From Diospyros lotus (taxonomy: Eukaryota > Streptophyta > Magnoliopsida > Ericales > Ebenaceae), in assembly GCF_014633365.1 (NCBI RefSeq), contig NC_068352.1:6998393-7062392 (forward strand): DNA of 64,000 bases, in the 5' to 3' direction. This document shows, piece after piece, positions 31,821 to 43,067 of this stretch. Position 1 is the stretch's first letter; every line of letters starts with the position of its first letter. Under the pieces are notes generated by a model. The model was not told where the DNA came from and did not search any database. It saw only the letters and a program-made list of their open reading frames with translations. The translations under genes and the position numbers were made by a program.

Positions 31821-32796
31821 TTTTTTTTTTGAATTTTCATCTAAGATTCTCAAACAAAGTTATATATGTACCTATACCTCTTATTCCTCAAAAGTATAAG
31901 AGTTGTTTTCATCACATAAATATGTATATCAAAAGAAAAAAAATATATATGAAGAAATATGACCGCTTGCCCTATGTTTTAAGCTTATGCAAGTTAAGGG
32001 TGTCACAAACATGGTTGTCTTGTGTATTGGTGTGCGAAATTTGTTAATGCATCGAACCATCCAATTATGAGCTGGGGACGTTCATCTATGTGATTTTGTA
32101 TTGATGGTATATGGAGATAGGTGTTCAGGGATAGGATCTGTCACCCTCATCATTTTTGATGAGGTGAACGTCCTATGTGGTCTACTGTTAGTGTGACGGA
32201 ACAGTACTTAGCCATGACAGTATGATTAATCAAGAAAGTGTTTTTTACGGTGTTGACTCCCATATTGCCCCAGCCAAATGTAGTGGATTACACATGGTAG
32301 CAAATTAGAGGGGTGGTGGGGGTGCCTAGAGTAGAAAATTGGACGAGAGAAGCAAAGAATTTGTGAGCTTTTCTTGGCTACTTCTTCTTCTTCTTCTTCT
32401 ATCAGCTTTTGTTCTGCTTCGATTAATTTCATAGAGTGTGAGTGTCACTTGTGGAAAATTCTGGAGAGTCCAATGAGACTAACAGGTGTTGGTGAATTAA
32501 AGCCCTTAGTCTAGCATGAGACAAGGACTACGATGTGGTATAGTAGCTGGCTAGGTATGGATAGACTAGGCCCACCACAGCTTAAGGTGGAATCGATCTT
32601 AGTACAAAAAGAATTTATGTACTCCACTTGACATCGGGCTACATATATGTTATTTATGGTATTTCATATGATAAAATATTGTGTTGCTTAAATATCCAAG
32701 ATGTGCATGGTGTGTGTATTAATGTCTTTCGTTGTGTATATCTACTATGCAAAAAAAATTTAAATTTACTTGCATTGTCATACGTGTATTCCAACA

Positions 32797-32929
32797 AACA
32801 AGGCCTGAGACTAAGAAGCCTCTATTCTTGTACTTGAGAGTAAGTGACAAGGTTGTAAGTGTTATCTTGTTGAGAAAAGAAAGGTTGTGTAGACTAGCTT
32901 GAATATTACATTAGTAAAACCCTACAAGG
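32797..32929 (+). pseudogene. Tat-like RT/RNase H junction
   Basis: Host polyprotein reappears: KKPLFLYLRVSDKVVSVILL followed by RKE, then, after a frameshift, YYISKTLQG, which continues across the next insertion as GAESQYPYMNNVALALV (38,364 onward). These match the start of the Tat RNase H (LYLAVS---VSAVL-RE … VYY-SK-L-GAE--Y). The first codons follow the copia 3' LTR end directly. Confidence 0.82.
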
Positions 32930-33409
32930 TGTAACACTCCAAATTTTTCGAGTGCGTCATATCTTAGGACTTCAGGAATATTTTCTTTTTTCACACCACA
33001 ATCACTAACATACATTACACAAATTCCCATAAACCCTAATTTTGCCTTATTAGTCTAACAAAACCAATAATCAAATAGCTAAGACATACGATATTATTAC
33101 AAATGCAGAAGCTAGATCGAACCTGATATAGTACGTAACCATCAAACTATATTTATCTTAAGAGAAACCATTCAAGACGTTTACAAAACGAATTACATGA
33201 TTATCATCTCTTGAAACAGTAACTGAACGTCTCAAACAAACCAAAACATACTAAGCTTTGCATAGGTTCATACATAATCAAAGACATACTAAAACATACT
33301 ACATACAATATATAAACTTAATCTTCAGCTATCTCATTTCCCTTAGAGTCGCATGTCGAATCTGGAACGTTTGAATATTTCAGGGACATAGTCCAATTAG
33401 AAGATAAAT

Positions 33410-34732
33410 CACTACAAAAAAATTGATTTTTAGCAGTGGTTTTTTTGGAATTTAGTGGCGATTACTGCCGCAAAGTGATTTAGCAGCGATTTTTAACAAT
33501 CGTTGGTATAACCGTCGCTAAGTGATATTTTTAGCGGCAGTTTTAAAACCACCACTAAAATTAATTGAATTTAATATTCAATTATTTAATTTATTCCAAC
33601 AATTTCTAGCAAATGCATTCCTTGAGTTTCGATCCCATGACCTCCCGTACGCTCGTGCACGCGCGAAGCCACCTGATCTGCAAAGCCACCTGATCTGCAA
33701 AGCCACCTTGTAATATACTCACGTATATTAATTATAAAGGAATCAAACCACTATTTTTCAAAATTCCCTTTAGACCCACAAACTCAAGTTTTTGAAATTA
33801 CACATGGCCCCAAATTAAATAAAATAAAAAAATAATTTTATTTTTAATTGAATTGAATTAAATTAATTAATTAATTAAACTCTCAAAACACCTAAAAAAT
33901 AGTTAACATATTAAATTAATTAATTGAACATAAAATGTTTTAAACTAATCAATTAAATTAAATAAATTTATTGATTAATTAATTTAAAATTAATTAATTA
34001 ATTAATTAATTTAAAATAAATAAATTATTTAATTTAATTTAATTAAATTATATAAATTAATTGATGTAAATAAATAAATAAATTGATTAAAAAAATAAAA
34101 TTTTAGATTATTTTGTAAAATTTAATTTAATTTTATTTTTAAATTATTAAATTTTTTTAAAATTTAATTTTTATTTTTTTATTACTGAATTTTGTGGCAA
34201 TTTTGACAAAATTGCCACTAAATTTAATTTTTTAATTTTTTTATTAATGAATTTAGCGATGGTTTTGATAAAACCATCGCTAAGTTTAATTGTTTATTTT
34301 TTTATTACTGAATTTTGCGTCACTTGTTTAAAACATTTGCAAAATTTAATTTTTAAAAATTTTTTTATTAATAAATTTCGCAGTGGTTTTGACAAAATCG
34401 CCGCTAAATTTAATTTTTTGAATTTTTTTATTAATAAAATTTGTGACGATTTTTCAAAATCGTAGCAAAATTTAATTTTTTATTTTTTTATTAGTGATTT
34501 TTGAGGTGGTTTTCAAAAAATCGCTGCTAAATTTAATTTTATAATTTTAAATTAATTAATTATGCAGCGATTCTTCAAAACCGCCGCAAAATGTTGGATA
34601 AACTGTCGTAAAAAAGATATTTTGTGGAGGTTGAAAAATCACTGCAAAATACCATGTTTTGCGATGGTTTTGAAAAACGTCGCAAAATAATCGCAGTAAA
34701 AAACCCATTTTTTTATACTACATTTTCTAGTG
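33410..34732. mobile_element. Non-autonomous CACTA element with multiple internal hairpins
   Basis: Starts CACTACAAAAAAATTGATTT and ends …TTTTCTAGTG (minus strand CACTAGAAAATGTAG), the CACTA superfamily terminus. Flanks aat/aga do not give a clear 3-bp TSD. The 1.3 kb interior has no transposase. It is built from repeated segments of the form ttttgcggcggttttgAaaaaccgccgcaaa (variants at 33,475-33,560 and 34,190-34,700), each a small inverted repeat separated by AT-rich spacers, plus aattaattaa-rich DNA (33,840-34,110) and a threefold gccacctgatctgcaaa repeat (33,667-33,710). Confidence 0.8.
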
Positions 34733-35375
34733 AGAACTCCAAAATAGTTTATATCAATGCATGAATAAGTATAAAATGTATGAGAAAACAAGGATTACTC
34801 TGAAGTGTCTCGTGAATATGTTAGTCTCCTCCAATGATTGCTTTGTCAACGACGCACACATAGCGCTTCTCGGGAGGTCCCTAACCATGTCACCTCAGCC
34901 CGACCTCACAAAACTCATACAGACACCACATGCGTTGTTTCTTAGACTCACGGTCTTCCCCACGAAAGGTTTCTTCATAGCGCACACATAGCACCTCTCG
35001 AGGGATATCCAGACTTTTGTCCTCGACCAACAACAAATAGGTATGACAGTATGGCCACACGAATTTTTATAAATGCAATAATTAAAAGCCAACAACATAT
35101 ATTTACAAAAAAACATATTTCATGTATGCAACATGACTTCATGTAAGAGAATAACAAGAGTTTGCGTATAAGAACATTACATAAAAACACATTTCATGCA
35201 ATAAGAGAAAAAAATAGGAGTTTGAGTACTAGAGTCTCACAAAACACATTTCATGTAATAAAAGTCTCACGTAAGAGAGAAAGACATAAGATTTGGAGTT
35301 TAGGAGTCTCACATTGTACTTAATTTGGGATTTTTCGAAATTCATGCCCGACCTTGATTCTCGTGCCAAGTGTAT

Positions 35376-36805
35376 TGTTAGGCTAATTCGCAAGCGTACG
35401 AATCGCGCAAGTAATATAATGAATGAGTAAAGTGTCGATCCCATGAGGATTGGATTAAGTACCAAAATTAGATTAACTTTAATATTATTTAAACTATAAG
35501 AAGAGATGAATTTGAAGAAATTAAAATAATGAAAACTAAAATTAAACACAAATTAAAAAATAACTTAACTTAGATAAAATGGAGGCAACCAGGGTATTTC
35601 GAATCCACTTATTAATCCGTCTTAATTTTCAATCAATTGGGTTTCTATCAATTCAATGGGATGAATATCTAAATTGGTTAGTTTCTTTCCCAAGATTTAC
35701 TAACCTAATTAAATCTTAATTTGTTAACAATCAACCTATTTCCCAATAGTTATAACAAACCAAAATTCATTGTTAAGTTCCAATTTATTATCCCTCATAA
35801 AATTTAAGTATCAAATCCTTTATCAACTATCTATCTTATGAAATTTATTACTTCAAGCTGTTATAAAAATCACCTCTCGGTCTCAAATCATAATACAAAA
35901 TTAATTAAATGATGGTGAAATCACTCAATCGCATTAAAAACAAATAATAAATAATTAAAATCACGATAGAAAATCCAATCAATAAAAATCAATAATTCAT
36001 AACAAGCTTCATCTCAAACCCTAGTTAAATAAAATTAATTCATGATAGAATTAATTAAAATCTGAAATAATAGTGGGAGCATAAAAAAAAATTAATTAAA
36101 CAATGAAGAAAAAAGAAAAAGATGAACCTCCCTGCCCAGATCTGTTCCAGATCTGGGTGCTTGCTGCTCCAACGGATCCTCAGCCAATTTAGACCACTGT
36201 CTTGCGTCCGTCTTCTTCTATTCAAAGCGCCTCCTTCTCAATTTCTCCTTTTCAATGCCTTATTCTCAATGCCTTGTGTCCTCTGGCGCCCCAAGTCTCC
36301 CATTTTTCCCTCACCTATTATAAATATATATATATATATATATATGTCATGCACGGCGGCTGCCCTCATTCCTTCCTTTCTCCTCATATATTATATTATA
36401 TATATATACAAATGCAAGGCCCTGGCAACCCTACTCCTCCATGTTCACGCCATCTTCACATATATTATATAAATAAATAATATTATATATATAAATAATA
36501 TAAGATAATATATAATATAATACATATATATTATAATTTAATATATTATTAATTATAATAACTATAATTATAAAATATTTATTTTTTATTATAATATTAA
36601 TTTAAAATATTAATTTTGAAATTAATTTTATAATATTTTTTTTCTTTTTATGCTCGAATCTTCGAAATAACATCCTTCATTAGGTTCCTACAAAAAGAGA
36701 TTAAGATGATGTAAAATTTATGTAAACACACATTTTTTGTAGAAAAAATAACACAAGATTAAGATGAAAAGTAGATAAAAATATGCATACAATTAAACCC
36801 TATCA
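35376..36805 (-). mobile_element. Solo LTR (1.43 kb) nested in the 32.9-38.4 kb LTR
   Basis: On the minus strand it starts TGATAGGGTTTAATTG (36,805) and ends TTAGCCTAACA (35,376). It is flanked by TGTAT (35,371-35,375) and TGTAC (36,806-36,810), one mismatch. It contains tatata microsatellites near 36,325 and 36,400 and AT-rich DNA at 36,470-36,640. The gcaagcgtacgaatcg…gtcgatcccatgaggattgg region at 35,390-35,450 resembles LTR sequence of plant gypsy elements I have seen, but the lineage is uncertain. Confidence 0.65.
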
Positions 36806-37066
36806 TGTACTATTGCTCAACCCCGAGTTTCAATGATCTCTAGCCATCATATTTATTCAAAAGAATATCAATCTCTATTTTCTCTAATTTTTCTATAATT
36901 TTTCCTCTATTTTCTCCTAGAAAATTTCAAAATAAATACCACCTCAGGCATTTTTCAATTTTTTCTCCACCATAAAACATAAATTATTTTTCTACAAATT
37001 TAAAAAACAAAGAAGAAAGAATCACCTGGGCATGCACCCTCACGCGCTGGCGCGTGGACTGTGCGC

Positions 37067-37154
37067 GTAAAACTGCGTGTCTTCTTCTCTGGCGAGCTGC
37101 TCGCCAGCCAGGTAAAACTGCGTGTCTTCTTCTCTGGCGAGCTGCTCGCCAGCC
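37067..37154. repeat. Two tandem 45-bp units, each with a perfect 9-bp palindrome
   Basis: gtaaaactgcgtgtcttctt… occurs twice with a period of 45 bp. Each unit contains ctggcgagc-t-gctcgccag (37,089-37,107 and 37,134-37,152), a perfect 9-bp stem with a one-base loop. It lies in the leader part of the solo LTR. Confidence 0.8.
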
Positions 37155-38363
37155 GGCAATTAAAATTTCTCCCTAACTTCACCAACTCGAAGCCCTATTC
37201 CAGTTGATCACCATGGCGTGCCTTGGAGCTTGAAAAGCCATTGGAAAAGCCTCCAAATCAGCCAAGTTCAGTCCGGTTTCGACCACCATGCGCCTTTCTG
37301 ATCACATTCGAAAACGACTTCAAAACATGTTGAAACCCCTCCAAACTTTCCAGAATCGATCCTCAAAACATGAGGAACAAAATCCCTCTATCCTTGATGC
37401 TTGATTCAAGCCAAAAAATGAGCAATTTCTCTCGGTTTTGCTTTTGAAACCCTCGGCCATACCTAATTATTTATAGCCAAAATTGAGCATCCAAACGCCT
37501 ATAACTGTCCAATCCAAGGACTCTATCACCATTAAGACCATTAAATGGCCTCACCATGCCCTACTCTAGCTGCAAACATCCCACCAAAACTTTGATTTTT
37601 TCGGTGACCCTCATGACTGAAAATCTTGTCAAATCGGCCACTTTCATGGCTGATTCTCATCCAAGGGTTGGCCATCATGGCCCTAGGCCTAGCCCTGGAG
37701 CTACCATGACCTCTCTGATAGCCTCCCATGGTTGAAATCGGCGATGGGAGGTGGTTGGCAGCCATGGCAGTGTTCACATTGCCAGGCTTTTACCAAATTA
37801 CATTTTTGCCCCTCAAACTTTTGAAATTCCATTTTTTCCCTTTCCAAATAGCCCCTAAGTTTTCCAACTGTTCCATCAAGGCCCAAAATTTCTAAAATTT
37901 CCATTCCATGCTTGAAAATTTAGGAATAGCGTCATTTCGACCTCATCGGGCAAAATTATAAAATTACACTTAGGCTTAAATGTTTGTTTTGACTGTAAAT
38001 CTTTTTGTTTCAACCCGAAACAACTTAAGGGTTGCTCTATGAAAAAAATAAAAGTCTCTCAAGCCTTCCATTGACTTTTTGGAAGTCTCCTACGACCATT
38101 TGGTTTTTCATCCCAAATCGTAGCTGTATCAAAAACTGTCTTGGATTTGACCACTTTTAGTGCCATAAATCACGTCTCGAGACGCTCATCAATACCATAT
38201 CAATTTCCTTAGACATTTACACTCCAGGGCACTCCCTGCAGTTGATTCGGTACTGATAACTGTAAGAATTTACTCTATAATCTCAAATCTTATGAAAATT
38301 CCACTTTCAACCCAAGATAAATTACACTTGAGTCCTTTAAAAATTTGTGGGTATTACACAAGG

Positions 38364-39150
38364 GGCTGAGAGCCAATATCCCTACATGAATAACGTCGCA
38401 CTAGCATTGGTGACAACTTTTAGAAAACTAAGTCCTTATCTCAAACACGTGATATTACTTTCTTAATTAATCAGCTGTTTCGACACATGTTGCAGAAGCT
38501 CGAATGTTCTGGTTAGCTTACTAAATGGGCGATAATGCTTGGTGAATATGACATTTAGTTTTAGTTGAGGAAAATAATTAAGGGATAAGCTCTAGTTGAT
38601 TTCATTGTGGAGTGCACACATAACTTGAATCATTAAAGAGAAAGAAACCAACGTGGACATTATTTATTGATAGAACCTCAAGTTCATAAAGAGTAAGGCT
38701 GGAGTAGTCCTAACATCTCCTGAATGAGATGTCTTAGAATACTCTTTATGTTGATTGGCTTAGAAACTTGAGGCGACTTGGCTAATAGTCCATAGTGATT
38801 CACAATTGGTTGTTCAACAATTTCACGAATAACATGAATCTAAGGAGCCAATTGTGTGCTAGTTCCTATAGAAGGTTAGATCATTAGCATAGTTATTTGA
38901 AGACTTTCAATTGATTCGAATACATTGGTCATTAAACAACTATGTAGACGCTTTGTCTAAACTTATTTTAACAAAAGAAACGATGGGACTGGCAGTATAT
39001 GTGGAAGTCCTCCAGTAAGCAAATATTGAGAAGAATGAGGTATTATGCATCGATGCAATGGGAGATTAATGAACATCCATTTATTGATATCTTACCACAA
39101 CTGAACTACCCAATAATCCCTTACTCTCATTTACTCTCATCAATGGAACA
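38364..39150 (+). pseudogene. Tat-like RNase H domains
   Basis: Continues GAESQYPYMNNVALALVTTF, RKLSPYLKHVI, then, with frame changes, a KWAI-L-EYDI-type segment and ALVDFI, followed by a second RNase H-like block with KAGVVLTSPE, QLVVQQFHE and NNYVDALSKLI. These match the RT-linked RNase H and the additional archaeal-type RNase H typical of Tat elements. Heavily mutated. Confidence 0.75.
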
Positions 39151-39351
39151 TTGTATAAAACATCATTAAACTTGCCCTTACTTAAATGGCTAGGACCTCA
39201 AGAGGTTGAGTATGCTTTGGTAGAAATTCATGGAGGAATCTACAATGAACACCTAAGGTCAAGGGCCTTAGTAGCTAAAGTATTACGAGCCAGATTCTTT
39301 TAGTTGACAATACAATAAGACGACTTAATGAAGGTTCAAAAAGGTAACAAG
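39151..39351 (+). pseudogene. Tat-like integrase, N-terminal part
   Basis: LKWLGPQEVEYALVEIHGGI, then NEHLRSRALVAKVLRARFF and a final KGNKC that is cut by the following solo LTR. This corresponds to the HHCC zinc-binding region (E-H-G-C--H…ALA-K--R-GYYWP…KC--CQ). One zinc ligand Cys is replaced (GGIYNEH). Confidence 0.78.
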
Positions 39352-41325
39352 TGTAACGCCCTGCTTTTCCAAATACACAACAACGTGAAATATAAGACGA
39401 CATCACCTATGGGCGTTATGGAAGCCCTTACCAATGGAAGCATTGGATTGAACCTGAAAGCTTAACCAAGGCTAAATAAAGAGGTTTGCACTATATTTCC
39501 TTTATATGTATAGGAAATGCATACAACTTTCAATAAAATGAAAAGACACAACTCACTACTTGTAGTTACAACTGCAACACATGCCCAAACTAGCGAATAA
39601 ACCCTCATCATGGCAGCTTCCCTATATGACATTCAAAGTGTATCAATTGAGATATTACCCATGCACGTACATTGAAGCGACAATCCTTAGTACAATTGTA
39701 GGACACCCACACAGCTATTACAAGCCCGAGCATCCTAACTGCTATTACAATACATCACTCGGATTACGTGGGTACATAATGAAATAAAAACCTTGAGCTA
39801 GCAAAGGATCACCTCATTGCCCATGCTTGAACTGGAATTTGAAACACCTGGTACTTATGATATGCCTGGAACGTTGAATGTTCTAGGGTATAACACACCC
39901 AAGTTATATATTACATCTAGGTGAGTGACTCAGAAAAGGAAAAGTATGTGCATGCAAATGCAATAATGCTATTATGAAATCCACCCCTGTGGTAGCAATG
40001 CCAAGGTGTTGCAACCACCCCTGTAATCATCACAGTCACTCTTTGGCTCACCATAAAAGCACGAGATCTTCCATGATGTCCCAACAACTAGCCATAGTCA
40101 CCAACATGAACATGATATATGATAAAGTAGAAGGAATATGCATAACCAAGGGAAAATATGACATGTAAGCCATAAAGGCATGATATGCAAGTCAACACCC
40201 ACACCCAAAGAAGCAAAAATGACCGAGATGTAGCAAAAAGATGCAAGAAACACTCACCTTACTAGTTTGGGCTTGTCGGAGCACTGTTCACAGTGTTAGG
40301 GAATGGTTTTCTGTAGAAATTACAAGTTTTCGTAAACAAAACACAAAATATTTTCATATAGGGTTGTAGGGAATTAAAAGAAGGTCAGAGCTGTAAATTT
40401 TCAAGTCAAGAGGGGGTTTCATGAGGCCCTCACGCGCCATCGGAAGGTGGCTGATGCGCCCACACGCGCAACCCCTTGCCGACGCTTGAGCTACACGCGT
40501 TGCCCTTAAGAATCGGCTAACTCCACATTCTTTTTGGTTTTTCGGCCATAACTCCCTCGTTCTAGCTCCGTTTTGACCCCTGTACGAACCTACGACACCT
40601 TTATTGAACCCTCTACCAGATTATAAAAAGAAATCGAACTTGCCTTGCAGTTTTGATGTCATTTGGCATGCTTTACGATGGTGGCTTGAATTTTTTGACA
40701 AAGCCTTTTCTTCCTCGTTTTTCGACAGATTTTTCCCTTTATTTTGGCAGCGTTTCCTCTCTCAAACTCCCATTATTTCCCTATTGTTGAATTCCTAAAA
40801 GAATACCCCCAAAGGCCTTATATTTATAGGAAACTTCAACGAAGTCGGTCGCACCACGTGTCACGTCATCATTCCGCTCATGTGCTTCCAACCAAAATGC
40901 ACCACTTGTCCCTGATATTTTGAGCCTCATCATTATTTCCTAACTATCATTCACTCCATTTGGTTACCCCAAGGACTTAGATATGAGATATTTTGATGAG
41001 ATATTTTTAGGTTTCAAGAAATGACGTTTTGGCCTGAACTTTTCACATAATTGCACTTAGACCCTTTGCAATTTGGTCCCCGGGCCACTTTTCAATTTCA
41101 CTTATGTCCCTGGAGAAAGGATTTATTACGCTAATACCCAAATATTTTGGATAAATTACACTTTTATCCAAACTTCAATACTTACAATTTTGCCCCTAGC
41201 TTAGAAACTAAATTTTTATCTCAAGGCTTCTATAATCCCTTAAAATGCCCTATTTCCTCAGGTATTCAAACCTAAAAATCTCGGGTACTACCTCAAATTT
41301 GAGTATAAAAATCTCAGGTATTACA
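39352..41325 (-). mobile_element. Solo gypsy LTR (1.97 kb), TSD ACAAG
   Basis: Plus strand tgtaacgccctgctttt ... ctcaggtattaca, flanked by ACAAG at 39,347-39,351 and 41,326-41,330. Same family as 25,749-27,507. It contains a shorter relative of the ggaacgtttgaatattcc box (39,869-39,886) and GC-richer leader DNA (40,410-40,500). The flanking integrase reading joins across it. Confidence 0.92.
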
Positions 41326-41722
41326 ACAAGTGTTAAAGGCATGCCTTGATTTAGTCTTCCCTGGTGTCAAAACTTCAAACCATATTCCAACCCATAGCTT
41401 TCTCCTAATGGGGATTAGATAACCTGGGATCTTTCCCACAAGGCTCAAGTCAAAGAAAATTCCTTCTGATGGTGATAGACTACTTCACAAATAGGTTAAA
41501 GTCGAAGACCTAACTATAGTTACTGAGAAAAATGTGGAGTTCATGGTGTGTAAAGACATCACATGAAGATTTGGCATGCCTAAGATCATTAACATCAACC
41601 ACGACAAGTAGTTTGAATGTGAAGCCTTTTGAAATTTTTGCAAGAACTTGGGAGTATAGTTGTGAATTGCCTCAGTTGCATCGATATTGGAAACTCTTTT
41701 CCAATCATGTGCACCCTAGCTA
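41326..41722 (+). pseudogene. Tat-like integrase core
   Basis: After the target duplication: RHALI, LQTIFQPIAFS, WGLDNLGSFPQGSSQRKFLL, MVIDYFTNRLKSKT, ITEKNVEFMVCKDIT, RFGMPKIININHDK, FECEAF and FSNHVHPS. This is the DDE integrase core of Tat elements: the first Asp (WGLDNLG) is present, while the second Asp region (family: ISDNG-QF) reads ININHDKxFE. Stops are frequent. Homology fades after about 41,720, where copia LTR sequence begins. Confidence 0.82.
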
Positions 41723-42425
41723 AGGGTTTAAACACAATCACAAGCTATAACTGATCACACATGATGTTCACCTCACATCGAAAGTTAATGAATCCCATTA
41801 GCAATCACCTGCCTCCATATGTTATTGCACAAAAATCACATAGAGAACATTCCCATAGCGATATACGGGCGATTCCGCACAACGACCAATCTCTGACACT
41901 AACACACAATATAATTGTGTTGGCTTCAGTTTAAGGACTAGTAGCACAATCAAAACTAATAAAAGATCATTAATCCTCTCATCCATGTGATCCGTTACTT
42001 GCGTCACATTCAATAGATGTTCAGCTAACATCTACCCACATGTTTGCTATTTTCATCTCATGAAATATGGCATGTGACTCATCATCCTTTATCATTAGTA
42101 TCTCATACTAATCGAAGGTAACAACCCATGTGCCAGTCCGTAGTCGATTAATCATATTCCCTTTCTGAGAAATCTAAGGACTGGGAATCACTTCAAGAAA
42201 TCCTAAATTCAAGGGTCTTTGTCAGATATTCTTAACACTTAAGAATAAGACCTTTATTAGGAAATCTAAAGACTCATTCATATACAAATTGGAGATGCAT
42301 GAATGAAGATATGACCTTAAAATATGAAAACATATTTTATTAAGTTTGCAAAATATACATCATTAGTCCCAATTTACATATGTCAGACATTATCTAAATC
42401 TAGCATTAGGGCACTAACTTTAACA
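41723..42425 (-). mobile_element. Copia LTR fragment, minus strand
   Basis: On the minus strand it starts TGTTAAAGTTAGTGCCCTAA (42,425) and follows the LTR at 29,202 through atgctagatttagatgatgtctg…, tatgagatactaatg and aggtgaacatc segments. It is only about 0.7 kb long and truncated at the Tat integrase side. It interrupts a copia gag at 42,425; no TSD is visible. Confidence 0.7.
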
Positions 42426-43042
42426 CTTCTTGTATGGCAATGACTTTAGGATGCCATTCTTGTGGTAGACATTGAAAAATTTTCACCACAATATCTTCAT
42501 TTGAAATTTTTTTTCCTAATTTCTTTAGGTTAGATACTATATTGTTTAACCTAGTATACATATATTTTATAGTTTCACCAAGTTGCATTAAAAACAATAT
42601 ATAAACATGTTTAAGCATTCAAATTTTGGACTTCTTTACCTTAGAGGTTCCTTCATGAGTTACCTCAAGCTTCTCCCATATCTCCTTGGTGATCTCGCAT
42701 GCTGAAATCCTGTTGTACTCCTCTAGACTGAGTGCACATTCTAGTATGTTCTTGATTGTTGCATTTAGTTTGATCATCCTTATGTCATGATCATTCTAAT
42801 CCTCTTCAAGCTTTAGAATGACTATGTTTTCCACTACTACTGTTGGCATTTAAAATCCTGATATGATGATCCTCCATGCCTCCACATCTCTTGAGAGGAT
42901 GAAGGTCTTCATTCAGTTCTTCCAGTAGGAAACATTGCTCCCATTAAAGTATGATGGCTTGTTGCAAGATTGGCTCTCTTGGAATGAGTTGTTTGATGTG
43001 TTGGCCATTCCAATCTTTCCTTTAGGCTTGTTAGATTAGTAA
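42426..43042 (-). pseudogene. Copia gag (UBN2 type), 5' part
   Basis: Minus-strand reading downstream of the PBS: MANTSNNSFQESQS, KPSYFNGSNVSYWK, TFILSRDVEAWRIIISGF, LNATIKNILECALSLEEYNR, ISACEITKEIWEKLEVTHEG, TSKVKKSKI, then QLGETIKYMYTRLNNIVSNL and VVKIFQCLPQEWHPKVIAIQ. The pattern YF-G-NY--WK … A---AK-IWE-L---HEGT--VK-SK … E-I--M--R---IV--L matches plant copia gag (DUF4219/UBN2). Several stops. It belongs with the LTR at 43,068-44,610; the rest of the element is missing. Confidence 0.85.
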
Positions 43043-43050
43043 ATGAGACC

Positions 43051-43063
43051 TGCTCTGATACCT
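43051..43063 (-). other. Copia primer-binding site (tRNA-iMet)
   Basis: GGTATCAGAGCA on the minus strand between the LTR end and gag, complementary to initiator Met tRNA. It fixes the orientation of the element. Confidence 0.8.
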
Positions 43064-43067
43064 CTTT

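Larger units (their letters stand above)
29701..32007 (+). mobile_element. Solo gypsy LTR carrying a chloroplast insert, TSD AACAC/AACAT
   Basis: Plus-strand LTR beginning TGTAACACCCGAG and ending GGTGTCACA, flanked by AACAC (29,696-29,700) and AACAT (32,008-32,012), one mismatch. It has an aagtctttgataagtctt tandem cluster (29,920-30,080), a TATA-like ctataaataagc near 30,215, and a GC-richer leader (30,340-30,620). The family resembles 25,749-27,507 in layout (tgtaac…, atgagggctcgtg, ggaacgtgg box). Chloroplast DNA (31,218 to about 31,820) interrupts its 3' part. Confidence 0.75.
12741..32796 (+). mobile_element. 5'-truncated Ty1/copia element, itself host to nested insertions
   Basis: Plus-strand copia pol without 5' LTR, gag or protease. 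Integrase starts at 12,741, RT runs to 14,185, RNase H is at 28,300-29,130, then a polypurine tract (AAGTGGGAGA, 29,191-29,200) and a 3' LTR (29,202-29,700 plus 32,013-32,796). The order INT-RT-RH is diagnostic of copia. Two large insertion complexes interrupt it: the TRIM/gypsy cluster (14,186-24,134, TSD ATGAT) and a SIRE-like LTR (about 24,140-28,296). The 3' LTR ends ...TTCCAACA and is followed directly by Tat-like RT. No left-hand TSD is seen because the 5' side is deleted. Confidence 0.82.
29202..32796 (+). repeat. Copia 3' LTR, interrupted by a solo gypsy LTR
   Basis: Starts TGTTAGTGATGTGCCCTAAT at 29,202, runs to 29,700, resumes at 32,013 and ends ...TTCCAACA at 32,796, about 1.28 kb of LTR. 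A second copy of this family, in opposite orientation, is at about 41,723-42,425; alignment of the two (…aacac + ggttgtcttgtgtattgg against …aacacaattatattgtgtgttag) confirms where the insertion broke this LTR. The part 32,226-32,600 is GC-balanced and carries a short (TTC)n at about 32,384. Confidence 0.82.
32930..38358 (-). mobile_element. Solo gypsy LTR (5.4 kb with nested elements), TSD CAAGG
   Basis: Plus strand tgtaacactccaaattttt ... gtgggtattaca, flanked by CAAGG at 32,925-32,929 and 38,359-38,363. Joining the flanks restores the Tat RNase H reading (SKTLQ-GAES), confirming the ends. Without the CACTA element (33,410-34,732) and the inner LTR (35,376-36,805) it is about 2.7 kb, the normal size for the Tekay-type LTRs here. 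It carries the ggaacgtttgaatatttcaggg box (33,364-33,386) and a 45-bp duplication at 37,067-37,154. No gene is present. Confidence 0.9.
4187..41722 (+). mobile_element. Tat-like Ty3/gypsy retrotransposon, host of the nest (fragmented)
   Basis: Plus-strand pieces collinear with a Tat-lineage gypsy element: LTR/leader (about 4187-4272 plus 5486-6150), gag (about 6850-7762, continuing in 9254-9302), protease (11,269-11,692), RT (about 12,000-12,740), RT end and RNase H (32,797-32,929, 38,364-39,150), integrase (39,180-39,351, 41,326-41,722). Each gap is filled by a younger insertion, several with exact target duplications that let the reading be rejoined. All coding parts carry stops and frameshifts, so the element is old and dead. 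A candidate 5' end is TGTTGTATC at 4187. I could not find the 3' LTR or the element's own target duplication; the right part seems lost or outside. Confidence 0.7.
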
